From: a virus
DNA: 64,000 bases
Direction: 5' to 3' (one strand)
Virus record (IMG/VR): IMGVR_UViG_3300010389_000001
Coordinates: 62,001 to 126,000 of that record
Shown piece by piece: positions 1-7,377 of the stretch. The stretch's first letter is position 1, and every line of letters begins with the position of its first letter. The position numbers were made by a program, and so were the translations under genes. The notes under the pieces were generated by a model, which made no database searches, was not told the DNA's origin, and worked only from the letters and a program-made list of their open reading frames with translations.

Positions 1-560
1 TGCATCTAACCTCCTGCATTAACTCTGGCTTATCTATCGTCGGTGTGAACGCTGAGGTTGCAAAGGGTCAGTGGGAGTATCAGGTTGGTGGTCCCGGAGT
101 CAATGTTGTTGCTGCCTGTGATCATCTTTGGGTTTCAAGATTCCTTCTTCAGAGGGTGTGTGAGCTTCAGGGTGTTTCGGTATCATTTGATCCAAAGCCA
201 GTGACCGGAGATTGGAACGGAAGCGGAATGCATACAAACTTCTCAACGAGATCCATGAGAGAAGCTGGTGGCATTAACGCTATCAATAAGGCGTGCGAGC
301 TACTCGGGGAGGAGTCTGCGCTTATGGCGGCCAGAGCCAATTACGGAGAGGGCCTTGAAAGAAGGCTTACTGGGAAGCATGAGACTGCAAATATCGATGA
401 GTATTCTTTTGGTGTTGCCGATAGGTCTGCGTCAGTAAGAATTCCTCTTCACGTTTCTAGAGATGGACAAGGCTATCTTGAAGATAGGCGCCCAAACTCA
501 AACGCTGACCCCTACCGTGTTACTGCGGTACTGGTATCTAGCCTTGGAGGCTTAGGCTAG
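1..560 (+). CDS. glnA: Glutamine synthetase, type II (C-terminal part, cut by window edge)
   Basis: Glutamine synthetase makes glutamine from glutamate, ammonia and ATP. The frame is open from base 3, so the gene begins left of the window. Visible motifs are typical of the GSII (eukaryote/GlnII) type: NAEVAKGQWEYQVG, a conserved block with SFDPKPVTGDWNGSGMHTN carrying ATP and metal ligands, RLTGKHET, and GVADRSASVRIP followed by EDRRPNSNADPY near the C-terminus. The active-site segments are intact, so the enzyme is probably functional. In a phage it would supply glutamine for nucleotide synthesis during infection, which fits the IMPDH and adenylosuccinate synthetase genes further right. It ends two bases before the next gene. 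Family assignment is firm; GlnA or GlnII subclass naming is less so. Confidence 0.93.
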   Translation, partial: HLTSCINSGLSIVGVNAEVAKGQWEYQVGGPGVNVVAACDHLWVSRFLLQRVCELQGVSVSFDPKPVTGDWNGSGMHTNFSTRSMREAGGINAINKACELLGEESALMAARANYGEGLERRLTGKHETANIDEYSFGVADRSASVRIPLHVSRDGQGYLEDRRPNSNADPYRVTAVLVSSLGGLG

Positions 561-562
561 TC

Positions 563-979
563 GTGGGCAGAAAAATCGACAAATACTATAAATACCTTGA
601 GGTTGATCAGGGTAATGGTATTACGGCTTTTGGGTGGACCGATGCTGATTCTATAGATAAGAATCAAGATTATGTATTAAGCTATCCGTCTAGATCAAAG
701 AAAACTTCAGAAGAAGATCTGGAGTGGTCAAGCAAAGAAGGCTGTAGCGCAACTGCGCTTGTCGATTACGCAACTTACGTTGAGAGGCTAACTGGGGAAT
801 CTCCGCAGGGCTTCTTCGATGAGTGGGAAGAAAAAATAGACTTATACGATGAATCTAAAGAAAGCTGGAGAGAGGGATCTGCGGAGTTTATATTAAATCT
901 ATGCAGACTAATCTTGGGAGAGAAAGCTAGCTTCACACAATTTGGAAGAGTTTATAAAAGAGTCAATGTCGAAAGCTAA
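563..979 (+). CDS. Hypothetical protein, 138 aa
   Basis: No family recognised. The start is a GTG two bases after the glutamine synthetase stop, suggesting coupled translation. The product is acidic and soluble, rich in Glu, Asp, Tyr and Trp, with no membrane segment or signal peptide. Its C-terminus overlaps the start of the SpoU methyltransferase gene. The neighbours suggest it belongs to the same operon, but nothing in the sequence gives a function. Confidence 0.7.
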   Translation: MGRKIDKYYKYLEVDQGNGITAFGWTDADSIDKNQDYVLSYPSRSKKTSEEDLEWSSKEGCSATALVDYATYVERLTGESPQGFFDEWEEKIDLYDESKESWREGSAEFILNLCRLILGEKASFTQFGRVYKRVNVES

Positions 980-1532
980 AAAGATCTATTATAGCAATCC
1001 TGTTAATCCGCACAATTTTCGAGATAGAACCAGGCGACAAAGATATGAAACAAAAAAGTCTAATTCCAACGACTTAAATCTATCAATAGCAACGATAAAC
1101 TTCTCTAATGATGAGAACTTGGCCTTCACGATTAGGGGTGCTGCTTGTTTCGGAGTAAGAGACATTTACATTATAGGTTCTGTGCCGCCCAGATCTTTTC
1201 TAAATTCCAGGTCTGGGTCACTGTACGATTACGTAAACATTAAGTCTTTCTCAAGGCCCTCAACTTTTCTGAGATTCTGCAGAGATAATGAGATCGACTT
1301 ATTTAGTTTAGATATTACGGATGACTCACGGTCAATATATGATGTGGAGTTTTCTGCAGAAAAAAAGTCTGCAATCGTCCTGGGGCATGAAACAATGGGC
1401 ATTCCTGCAGAGATCTTGTTTAACAGCAAACATATTCATATTCCGATGCCAGGAGTTGGATACTGTTTAAATGTAAGTCAAGCCGGCACAGTTGCCATGA
1501 GCGAGTTCTTTAGAAAGACACTAACACGATAG
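966..1532 (+). CDS. SpoU/TrmH-family RNA methyltransferase
   Basis: SAM-dependent 2'-O-ribose methyltransferase of the SPOUT superfamily, acting on tRNA or rRNA. The three SpoU motifs are seen in order: NFSNDENLAFTIRGAACFGV near residue 40 (motif 1), AIVLGHETMGIP near residue 135 (motif 2) and IPMPGVGYCLNVSQAGTVAM near residue 155 (motif 3), which forms the trefoil knot and SAM pocket. I start it at ATG 966; a TTG at 942 is in frame but would lengthen the overlap with the previous gene. At about 188 aa it is a minimal catalytic domain with only a short basic N-terminus and no separate RNA-binding domain. The target RNA cannot be told. Confidence 0.88.
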   Translation: MSKAKKIYYSNPVNPHNFRDRTRRQRYETKKSNSNDLNLSIATINFSNDENLAFTIRGAACFGVRDIYIIGSVPPRSFLNSRSGSLYDYVNIKSFSRPSTFLRFCRDNEIDLFSLDITDDSRSIYDVEFSAEKKSAIVLGHETMGIPAEILFNSKHIHIPMPGVGYCLNVSQAGTVAMSEFFRKTLTR

Positions 1533-1541
1533 GGAGCAAAA

Positions 1542-1733
1542 ATGAGCGAAGAAAGAGAAGACTTTATTTACTTTACCTACGACAATCGAACTTCAGGAAA
1601 TGCTGAAGGGCAAGGCGGGAGTGATGAGCGCCGTAAAGTGCAGGTCTCTAGAGAGACATGGGAGAGGGGTTGGCTCAATTACTGGAAGCATGTTGAGCGA
1701 ACTATGGCTACAGAGCTGCCCTCAGAAGAGTAG
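1542..1733 (+). CDS. Hypothetical protein, 63 aa
   Basis: No family recognised. The ATG follows an AGGGAGC ribosome-binding site, nine bases after the methyltransferase stop, so it is likely the last gene of that operon. The product is small, polar and strongly charged (many Glu, Arg and Trp), with no membrane segment. Downstream it converges with the only substantial minus-strand gene of the window. Confidence 0.65.
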   Translation: MSEEREDFIYFTYDNRTSGNAEGQGGSDERRKVQVSRETWERGWLNYWKHVERTMATELPSEE

Positions 1734-1747
1734 GTCGAAAAGCCCTG

Positions 1748-2797
1748 TTACCCTTGGCCCACAGCCTCTTTTGCTAGGCTGTGGATTTTCTCTTTTATGG
1801 GACTCCAATGCTTTTCGGATAGATGCTCTGAGGCAAGCTCTATCCCCAAGAGTCCAAATATTTGGAATAGGAAATCTCCGATGCCAAAGATAACGGCCGC
1901 AATCTTTGTTAGCACTGGTTCGGGGGCAGCAAGTAAAGCTAAGCTGATTGTATCAAGTATCAGTGCGATACCGTTTGTAATAGAGAATACTAGGTCTAGC
2001 TGAAATGCTTTAATCACCGATGATATTTCAAGTATCTCCATAAGCTTTTTTGGATCATCAGAGTTTACATCAACTTGGTTATCTAGCGCATCAATAGCTC
2101 CGCCAGGTTTTATTGCATCAGATACCGATAAGCCATAATCTGAAAGAGGAAGGTTTGATAAAATATTCAGACCATTATTATAAGTCTCATTTACATTTTT
2201 TGTAAAAAGCGTAAGGGACGCAAGAGCGCCAGCCACTTGTAAGAATGCTCTTTTAAATATGCCCTTATTCAAATTCGCTTGCCCTTCTGGTAGCCCAATA
2301 ATAGACGATATAGCTTTATCGGTATCCGCCTGGAGCTTGTCAAAGTCCGATGTTATAATTGGCAAATCTTCGGTCATCTGATCATCTGCTGAATTTTTCG
2401 CTTGACCAATTAGCTCGGACAGGTTACCAGAGAGGAGGGGTAGGATCTCCTCTCTTTCGTCGTCAGATTTTTTCGGTATGTTTCCTTTAGCCCTGGCGGC
2501 CTCAGTGTCTTTGCTTAGTCTTCTAGATATTTCTTTCATATCTATTTCATAAGGAAACTTTTCATTTCCCTCAATTGCTTTTAGCAATTCCTCCCAAGCT
2601 CTGAGCTTATCAGGGTCTTGTTCTTCTTTTTCGCCTTCTGGCTCCATTCCAAGATTTGGACCAACACCCTTTAGGGCTTCTAGAACTTCCTTAATCCTAG
2701 AAGACTCTGCGAGCGCAAGCTTTCCGGCAAATTCAGACTCATCACGGAGTCCATAATGACTCAGTAAATAAGATAAAGAACTTAGTTTTCTAATCAC
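1748..2797 (-). CDS. Hypothetical protein with N-terminal helical motif and hydrophobic C-terminal segments
   Basis: The only convincing minus-strand gene here. I prefer GTG 2797 as start because a TTGAGG site lies just upstream; TTG 2809 is the alternative. The N-terminus (IRKLSSLSYLLSHYGLRDES) matches the short helical motif found in the genes at 6751, 7378 and 8470. The middle is acidic and probably coiled (residues about 40-150). The last third has two hydrophobic stretches (ISLALLAAPEPVLTKIAAVI and FLFQIFGLLGIEL) that could span or perturb a membrane, or pack in a virion shell. Function unknown; a virion component is a guess from the shared motif. Confidence 0.75.
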   Translation of the reverse strand: MIRKLSSLSYLLSHYGLRDESEFAGKLALAESSRIKEVLEALKGVGPNLGMEPEGEKEEQDPDKLRAWEELLKAIEGNEKFPYEIDMKEISRRLSKDTEAARAKGNIPKKSDDEREEILPLLSGNLSELIGQAKNSADDQMTEDLPIITSDFDKLQADTDKAISSIIGLPEGQANLNKGIFKRAFLQVAGALASLTLFTKNVNETYNNGLNILSNLPLSDYGLSVSDAIKPGGAIDALDNQVDVNSDDPKKLMEILEISSVIKAFQLDLVFSITNGIALILDTISLALLAAPEPVLTKIAAVIFGIGDFLFQIFGLLGIELASEHLSEKHWSPIKEKIHSLAKEAVGQG

Positions 2798-2835
2798 TTG
2801 TAACCTCAAGATAACACTTAATATTAGTAGTAAAA

Positions 2836-3111
2836 ATGAACAAGCTAGATGACTTTAGAGAAATGATCGATGGTATTGACGACGAGCTTCTGTTAGAAGC
2901 TGGACTTGCCTTAACTAGAGATATGATTCGTTACAATGAAATGAAGAGGGAGATGGCCAAAATCGAAGAGTCTTTCACAGAGGGGCAGAAGGCTATTTTC
3001 TATTTCTTTGCAGACTCTCTGGATGAAGATGAGATTGTTTTTGCCGCAGAAAGAATCTCCGGAAGAATGAAGAGGCTTCAGACAAAATCAGTGAAAAAGG
3101 ATGGCGAATAA
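2836..3111 (+). CDS. Hypothetical protein, 91 aa
   Basis: No family recognised. It is divergent from the minus-strand gene at 1748-2797, with about 27 bases between them that must hold both starts. The product is an acidic, Met- and Glu-rich helical protein, probably a single helical bundle, with a basic C-terminus. Its stop codon lies inside the long inverted repeat that precedes groEL, so its 3' end and the groEL leader are physically linked. Confidence 0.65.
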   Translation: MNKLDDFREMIDGIDDELLLEAGLALTRDMIRYNEMKREMAKIEESFTEGQKAIFYFFADSLDEDEIVFAAERISGRMKRLQTKSVKKDGE

Positions 3112-3157
3112 TGGTAAGATAGCTATTGATAAATAGCTGTTTGCGATTACCATTATT
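3107..3157 (+). promoter_or_regulatory. Long inverted repeat in the groEL leader
   Basis: AATAATGGTAA (3107-3117) and TTACCATTATT (3147-3157) are perfect 11-bp complements. They enclose a second perfect hairpin, AGCTATT-GATA-AATAGCT (3121-3138). No T-tract follows, so it is not a simple terminator. The repeat ends four bases before the TAGGAGA ribosome-binding site of groEL. Its position recalls CIRCE operators of bacterial groE, but the sequence is different. It could be an operator, an RNase III site or an mRNA structure controlling groEL. Confidence 0.6.
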
Positions 3158-3171
3158 ACATAGGAGATATA

Positions 3172-4773
3172 ATGTCGAAAGAAGTTTCGTTTGGAGCCGA
3201 GGCAAGAGCGGCTCTGCAAGAAGGTCTTGATATTCTTGCTAATGCTGTTAAGTCAACTCTGGGCCCAAGAGGGAGGCACGCCGCCATTGATAGGGGCTAT
3301 GGACCGCCTCTTATTACAAAAGATGGCGTAACTGTAGCACGCTCCATTACGCTTAGCGATAAGCTAAAGAATATGGGAGCTTCTCTAGTAAAAGACGTTG
3401 CATCATCCACTAATTCTTTAGCTGGCGATGGAACGACTACTGCTACGGTTCTTGCGCAAGCCATCTATAATGAGGGCGCTAAGATGGTTGCCGCTGGGCA
3501 CAATCCTGTCCTAATTAAAAGAGGTGTTGATTTAGCTACGGAGCGCGTAACATCAAGGCTTTTGGATGTATCAATTGACGTTTCTAGTCAGGAGATGCTT
3601 GAAAGTATTGCGGTTATTTCTGCAAACAATGATGACGCATTAGGAAGGCTAATTGCAGAAGCAGTTGCAGCAGTAGGCGAGAACGGACTAATCTCTGTCG
3701 AAGAGTCAACAGGAGCGGATACGACGGTTGCTTACTCCGACGGCCTATCGTTTGACCGTGGTTATATCCATCCAATTTTCGTAACGAATCAGGATAGATA
3801 TGTAGCGGAACTTGAGAATCCTTTTATCCTTTTCTACGATGGAAAGATAACAAATACAACAGACATAATGAAGGTAGCAACAGAGGTATCAGAAACAAAG
3901 AGACCGCTTCTGGTTGTAGCTCAAACAGTTATGGATGAAGCACTTGAGACTCTAAAGCTAAATAAGCAGCGCGGAGCACTGGCTTCCTGCGTGGTTAGAG
4001 CGCCTGGGTTCGGAGATATTAGGCGCGATATGCTGCTGGATCTAGCCGCTGTGACCGGAGGAAAGGTTCTTTCCTCTGATACTGAAGATCAGCTTTTGAG
4101 CGTCAGTCTATCAGATTTAGGCCAAGCAAGAAGAGTTCTGGTAACGCGAGATACCACTACTATTATTGACGGTGCTGGTGATGATGAAGAGGTTAGTCGC
4201 AGAGAAGAATCTATTAAGCAAAGAATGAGAACAGAAGCTCTTGAGACATACGAGATTGCTGCCTTTAGAGAGAGGCTGTCAAAGCTTGCTGGGTCTGTTG
4301 CCGTCTTTAGGGTGGGCGGAGTATCTGAGGCAGAAGTCAAGGAAAAGAAGGATAGAGTCGAGGATGCCATCAACGCCGTTAAGGCGGCTATAGAGCAGGG
4401 CGTTGTTCCGGGCGGCGGCTCCGCTCTCTTGCACTGTGTTGAGGATCTAGAGGCATTTATAAAGAGCGGGGACTTTATGCACGAAGAGGTTGTTGGAATG
4501 GAGGTTGTATCTCGTGCAATCAGAGCGCCATTTTCGCAGATACTAAATAATGCCGGCCTTGATTACCACCTTCATATGGAGACAATAATTAGGACGGACA
4601 ACATACAGTCAGGCTTTAATGCATTGAGGATGCAGCTTGAGGATAATATGGTTGAGGCTGGTGTAATTGATCCAGTTAAAGTTGTTCGAACTGCTCTTGA
4701 GAATGCAGCATCATCTGCCGGCACGCTGTTGACAACTCAGGTTGCTATTTTTGATGAAGAAAACCCGAAATAA
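3172..4773 (+). CDS. groEL: Phage-encoded chaperonin GroEL (Hsp60)
   Basis: ATP-driven folding chaperonin that forms double heptameric rings. Signatures are clear: KSTLGPRGR near residue 25, KDGVTVA near residue 49, GDGTTTATVLAQAI near residue 83 (nucleotide loop with the catalytic Asp), ISANND in the equatorial part, and RVEDAINAVKAAIEQGVVPGGG near residue 395, which contains the second ATPase Asp. At 533 aa it is slightly short, and the C-terminus ends DEENPK without the usual Gly-Gly-Met tail. No GroES gene is visible in this window, so it may use host GroES or one encoded elsewhere. The ribosome-binding site is TAGGAGA at 3161. Likely role: folding of phage virion proteins. Confidence 0.96.
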   Translation: MSKEVSFGAEARAALQEGLDILANAVKSTLGPRGRHAAIDRGYGPPLITKDGVTVARSITLSDKLKNMGASLVKDVASSTNSLAGDGTTTATVLAQAIYNEGAKMVAAGHNPVLIKRGVDLATERVTSRLLDVSIDVSSQEMLESIAVISANNDDALGRLIAEAVAAVGENGLISVEESTGADTTVAYSDGLSFDRGYIHPIFVTNQDRYVAELENPFILFYDGKITNTTDIMKVATEVSETKRPLLVVAQTVMDEALETLKLNKQRGALASCVVRAPGFGDIRRDMLLDLAAVTGGKVLSSDTEDQLLSVSLSDLGQARRVLVTRDTTTIIDGAGDDEEVSRREESIKQRMRTEALETYEIAAFRERLSKLAGSVAVFRVGGVSEAEVKEKKDRVEDAINAVKAAIEQGVVPGGGSALLHCVEDLEAFIKSGDFMHEEVVGMEVVSRAIRAPFSQILNNAGLDYHLHMETIIRTDNIQSGFNALRMQLEDNMVEAGVIDPVKVVRTALENAASSAGTLLTTQVAIFDEENPK

Positions 4774-4779
4774 AAAATA

Positions 4780-4807
4780 TTGCACCATATCCCAGCCCGG
4801 TTATAGG
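4780..4807 (+). promoter_or_regulatory. Repeated promoter-like element, copy 1
   Basis: TTGCAC, 16 bases, TATAGG. The sequence from 4780 to 4807 is identical base for base to 17109-17136 and shares its first half with 10377-10404. It lies between the groEL stop and a GGAGG site for the gene at 4834, so it probably starts a new transcription unit. It could be read by host sigma70 or by the phage sigma factor. Confidence 0.65.
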
Positions 4808-4833
4808 TTGGTGTAGAGCGGAGGCTAGGTTTT

Positions 4834-5097
4834 ATGAGTGACTCTAATGTTGTAGAGATTGTCAGCACTTTGCGAGATAGTGGTGTTGATGAGTCGGTTC
4901 TTTATAGGTTGGCGGCCCTGGGCATCAATTATGTTTATTCCTCGTATCGCTCTGATAAAGTAGAGCTTATGAGGCAATACGGAATGTTGCCTAAGAAAGT
5001 TTTGATTGAGATGTGGGATGACTTAGATGTAAAGCTTAAGGTTGAGTATGTTAACGAAAATTCCGAAGACTTCAAAGAGTGGATGAGAAATGGCTGA
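4834..5097 (+). CDS. Hypothetical protein, 87 aa
   Basis: No family recognised. It is the first gene after the repeated promoter-like element and has a GGAGG site nine bases upstream of its ATG. The protein is acidic and helical; the segment VDESVLYRLAALGINYVYSSYRSDK resembles a single HEAT-type or armadillo-type helical unit, although this is weak. It overlaps the next gene by eight bases, so the two are coupled. Confidence 0.65.
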   Translation: MSDSNVVEIVSTLRDSGVDESVLYRLAALGINYVYSSYRSDKVELMRQYGMLPKKVLIEMWDDLDVKLKVEYVNENSEDFKEWMRNG

Positions 5098-5923
5098 TGC
5101 AATCGACAAGTTTGTTGCGGAAGGTCTTAGTTCTATCTTCGTTGGCGGGTATAGGTCGCGCGGAATTAATGGCTTTGGTCTTCAGATTCTAAACGATCCG
5201 GCGTTTGAGGTATACTTCTCGAATCTTATTAGTTCAGATGATTGGACTTCGGAGGCGGCACTTCACCGTATTGCAAAGACATTTTTGCAGGCGAAAGAAG
5301 ACGAAAATGGGGCGGAACCATCATCCTTCTGGAAGGATAGCTTTGCACGCTTTTCCAGCCCAGAGTATGTATCAAAGCATGTTGCAGGCTACGTCAGAGG
5401 TAACTGTCCTCATATTGAGTATGGCATGGAGATTAATGATAATCTTCAGACGTACACCCTGTTTGAGCTAGTCAGCGATAATCTCATCAAGAACAACTGG
5501 ATTAATTCAAGGTGGCTGTATCTCCTGAATAGGCTAGGCGAAGAAAGCCCGCTATCTCTCAAGCTATTGGTTGATACCAAGTTGTTTGGCAAGAGCAAGG
5601 CTGGTCGCCCAAAGTCTGCCGTTAGAGGTCGCATGTACCGAAAGTACATTGAGTGTGGCTTTCTTGATCTAAAGACTGCAAGAAAGATTCGCTCCGAATC
5701 TTCGGAAGAAGCCTCAGTCGCAGGAGTTAAGGCCCTGCTCGAATGTGGGGATATTTACGAAAATCATACGGACCTGTTGCTTAGCTTTTCTGATTCAAGG
5801 TATCCTGATGTTCTTTACGCCCTAGCCAATGGACTTCCAGTTTACCTTCTATCTTCTCTGCTTGGAACAGAGAATGATTGGGTCAGGCGTACAGTAGAAG
5901 CAAGGATGAATTCCGGAGAGTGA
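5090..5923 (+). CDS. HEAT-like helical protein, paralogue of 13047 and 13813 genes
   Basis: Not matched to a named family. It is 277 aa, all-helical in appearance, with repeating units of a hydrophobic helix pair toward the C-terminus, like HEAT or armadillo repeats. The last helix ends W-V-R-R-T-V-E-A-R-MNSGE; the products at 13047 and 13813 end in the same W...LE.RMNSG style. That shared C-terminal signature suggests a small paralogous family made for protein-protein contacts. It overlaps the preceding gene and is followed by the next after two bases. Confidence 0.68.
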   Translation: MADAIDKFVAEGLSSIFVGGYRSRGINGFGLQILNDPAFEVYFSNLISSDDWTSEAALHRIAKTFLQAKEDENGAEPSSFWKDSFARFSSPEYVSKHVAGYVRGNCPHIEYGMEINDNLQTYTLFELVSDNLIKNNWINSRWLYLLNRLGEESPLSLKLLVDTKLFGKSKAGRPKSAVRGRMYRKYIECGFLDLKTARKIRSESSEEASVAGVKALLECGDIYENHTDLLLSFSDSRYPDVLYALANGLPVYLLSSLLGTENDWVRRTVEARMNSGE

Positions 5924-5925
5924 TT

Positions 5926-6192
5926 ATGGATGACTTTGTGTGGTTGGAAAAGCCTTTGCATAAAAATAACTTTCCAAAGAACTTCTTTGAAGATAATAAG
6001 GGAGTTCTAGAAACTTTAAAGCTGTCATTTGATGGCTCTATTGTTGCCGTGAAGCGCGATCTAGTTGAGAAAGAATTTGAAGCTCAACAGGTAGATATGA
6101 TGAGGCTTGGATATAAGCCATGGCCAGAAAAGGTGAGGGTTGAATCTGTAGAATCATTCTATAATTACCTGGCCCTTTGGGTTGAGATGTAA
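5926..6192 (+). CDS. Hypothetical protein, 88 aa
   Basis: No family recognised. I start it at ATG 5926, two bases after the previous stop, rather than at an in-frame upstream start that would overlap that gene by 46 bases. The protein is basic to neutral, rich in Lys, Phe and Trp, without membrane segment. It is the last gene before a strong terminator, closing the unit that begins at 4834. Confidence 0.65.
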   Translation: MDDFVWLEKPLHKNNFPKNFFEDNKGVLETLKLSFDGSIVAVKRDLVEKEFEAQQVDMMRLGYKPWPEKVRVESVESFYNYLALWVEM

Positions 6193-6213
6193 AAAACAGC
6201 TAATAAAAAATAT

Positions 6214-6247
6214 AAAGCCGAGAGGATTTTTCCTCTCGGCTTTTTTT
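6214..6247 (+). terminator. Rho-independent terminator
   Basis: AAAGCCGAGAGGA, loop TTTT, TCCTCTCGGCTTT, followed by a run of T. The stem is a perfect 13 bp and is the clearest terminator of the window. It closes the unit 4834-6192. Confidence 0.93.
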
Positions 6248-6286
6248 GTTATATGCATCATGGAATTCAATTAGGTAGAATAAAAT

Positions 6287-6733
6287 ATGGATAACTTTAT
6301 ATCTCATAAACAAAAGTTAGTGAAGCTTGCCGGCCCCGAAGAGGGAGGGCTCAATGATCCAAGGACAGGGCTTCCGATTTATGTGACAACGACTGTGAGA
6401 AAAAAGTATAGAGAATACTTCTCTGAGGAAAAGGCTCTAAGGTATGATCGAGAGATTTACTCTGACCTGAGAAACAAGCAGCTAAACCAAATAATTGCTC
6501 AGGACTTTGCTGCAAGCGCCAATGGGGTTGTTCATCATTTCTTAGCAAACTCTTCCGATGTAGCTTCCCGCAAGAGACATTGGATAGAAATAAGAAAAGT
6601 TTATACAATGAGAAGGCCTTTTAACATTTTTCTATCTATAATTGGATCAAGTTTTATAACAATAATTGGAGTCAACACATCCTACTTTAAGCCAAAAAAA
6701 CCTAGAATGATGTCTCCAAAGGCTTTTAATTAA
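6287..6733 (+). CDS. Hypothetical protein, 148 aa
   Basis: No family recognised. The N-terminal two thirds is charged and helical. Near residue 112 there is a hydrophobic stretch (FNIFLSIIGSSFITIIGV) that could be one membrane segment, followed by a short basic tail with KPKKPRMM. It is the first gene after the 6214 terminator and leads into a run of proteins that share a helical motif. A virion or membrane-linked role is possible but unproven. Confidence 0.68.
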   Translation: MDNFISHKQKLVKLAGPEEGGLNDPRTGLPIYVTTTVRKKYREYFSEEKALRYDREIYSDLRNKQLNQIIAQDFAASANGVVHHFLANSSDVASRKRHWIEIRKVYTMRRPFNIFLSIIGSSFITIIGVNTSYFKPKKPRMMSPKAFN

Positions 6734-6750
6734 AAAGAATCGGAATTGAA

Positions 6751-7317
6751 ATGTATAAAAAGGCAAACTCACCTCCTCCATACTGGCAATCTATTTTAAC
6801 AAAGATAAAGAATCTAGGGCTAAGGCCAGAGATAATGGCGATGCTTAACAACTTCAATCAGATAGTGTGGGATGCGGCCCCGCCTCCTTCTGAGCCAAAT
6901 GCTGTAGCGTATGTTACAAATGAAGACAAGAATGGTGACGGAAAGATAGATAAGATACACTTTGTTTTAAGCAAATTTCCTCCAAACGCAAATGAGGATG
7001 AGATGGATGCCATTGTTGAGATGGTTGCAAAAACTTTGGTGCATGAATATGGTCATATCGAAGATTTTAATCCAGAAACAGGCGAATTTCCCGGAGGCGA
7101 AGCTGCCGCAGAACAGGCGGAGAGAGCATTCGAGCCGGTGCTAAGACAAAGGCTTGAGCAAATGGCTCCAGCTAATAACAATAGTTCCTTTGAAGGAATG
7201 TCTGCTGCAGCAAAGCTGGAGATTATTAGAGATTTGGTTAAGATATCAAACGCCCTGGATAAGCATGGCTTGATTAAAGAAGCAGATATACTAGATGGAT
7301 TGATCAAAAAGAGTTAA
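6751..7317 (+). CDS. HExxH zinc metallopeptidase-like protein with EF-hand-like loop
   Basis: The central motif LVHEYGHIEDF (near residue 98) is an HExxH zinc site. A downstream GGEAAAEQAERAF segment could give the third ligand, as in zincins. Before it lies DKNGDGKID (near residue 64), a textbook calcium loop of EF-hand or dockerin type. The C-terminus has the helix LVKISNALDKHGLIKEADIL, the motif repeated in neighbouring proteins. No signal peptide is seen. Likely a small calcium-stabilised metalloprotease acting on virion precursors or carried in the virion; the substrate is unknown. The zinc motif is directly seen, the role is inference. Confidence 0.78.
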   Translation: MYKKANSPPPYWQSILTKIKNLGLRPEIMAMLNNFNQIVWDAAPPPSEPNAVAYVTNEDKNGDGKIDKIHFVLSKFPPNANEDEMDAIVEMVAKTLVHEYGHIEDFNPETGEFPGGEAAAEQAERAFEPVLRQRLEQMAPANNNSSFEGMSAAAKLEIIRDLVKISNALDKHGLIKEADILDGLIKKS

Positions 7318-7377
7318 GAATCCTACTAATAATTCATGTTATTTGGAATGACAAACAAAATATCTGGAGATATTAAA

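Noticed and set aside
3107-3157. CIRCE operator upstream of groEL
   Set aside because: Arm sequence AATAATGGTAA does not match the CIRCE arms and the spacer is far longer than nine bases.
4089-4373. Long minus-strand open frame inside groEL, and similar ones inside sbcC, dnaE and the giant gene
   Set aside because: They lie opposite well-supported genes, have no ribosome-binding site and low-complexity Ser/Leu composition typical of antisense shadows.
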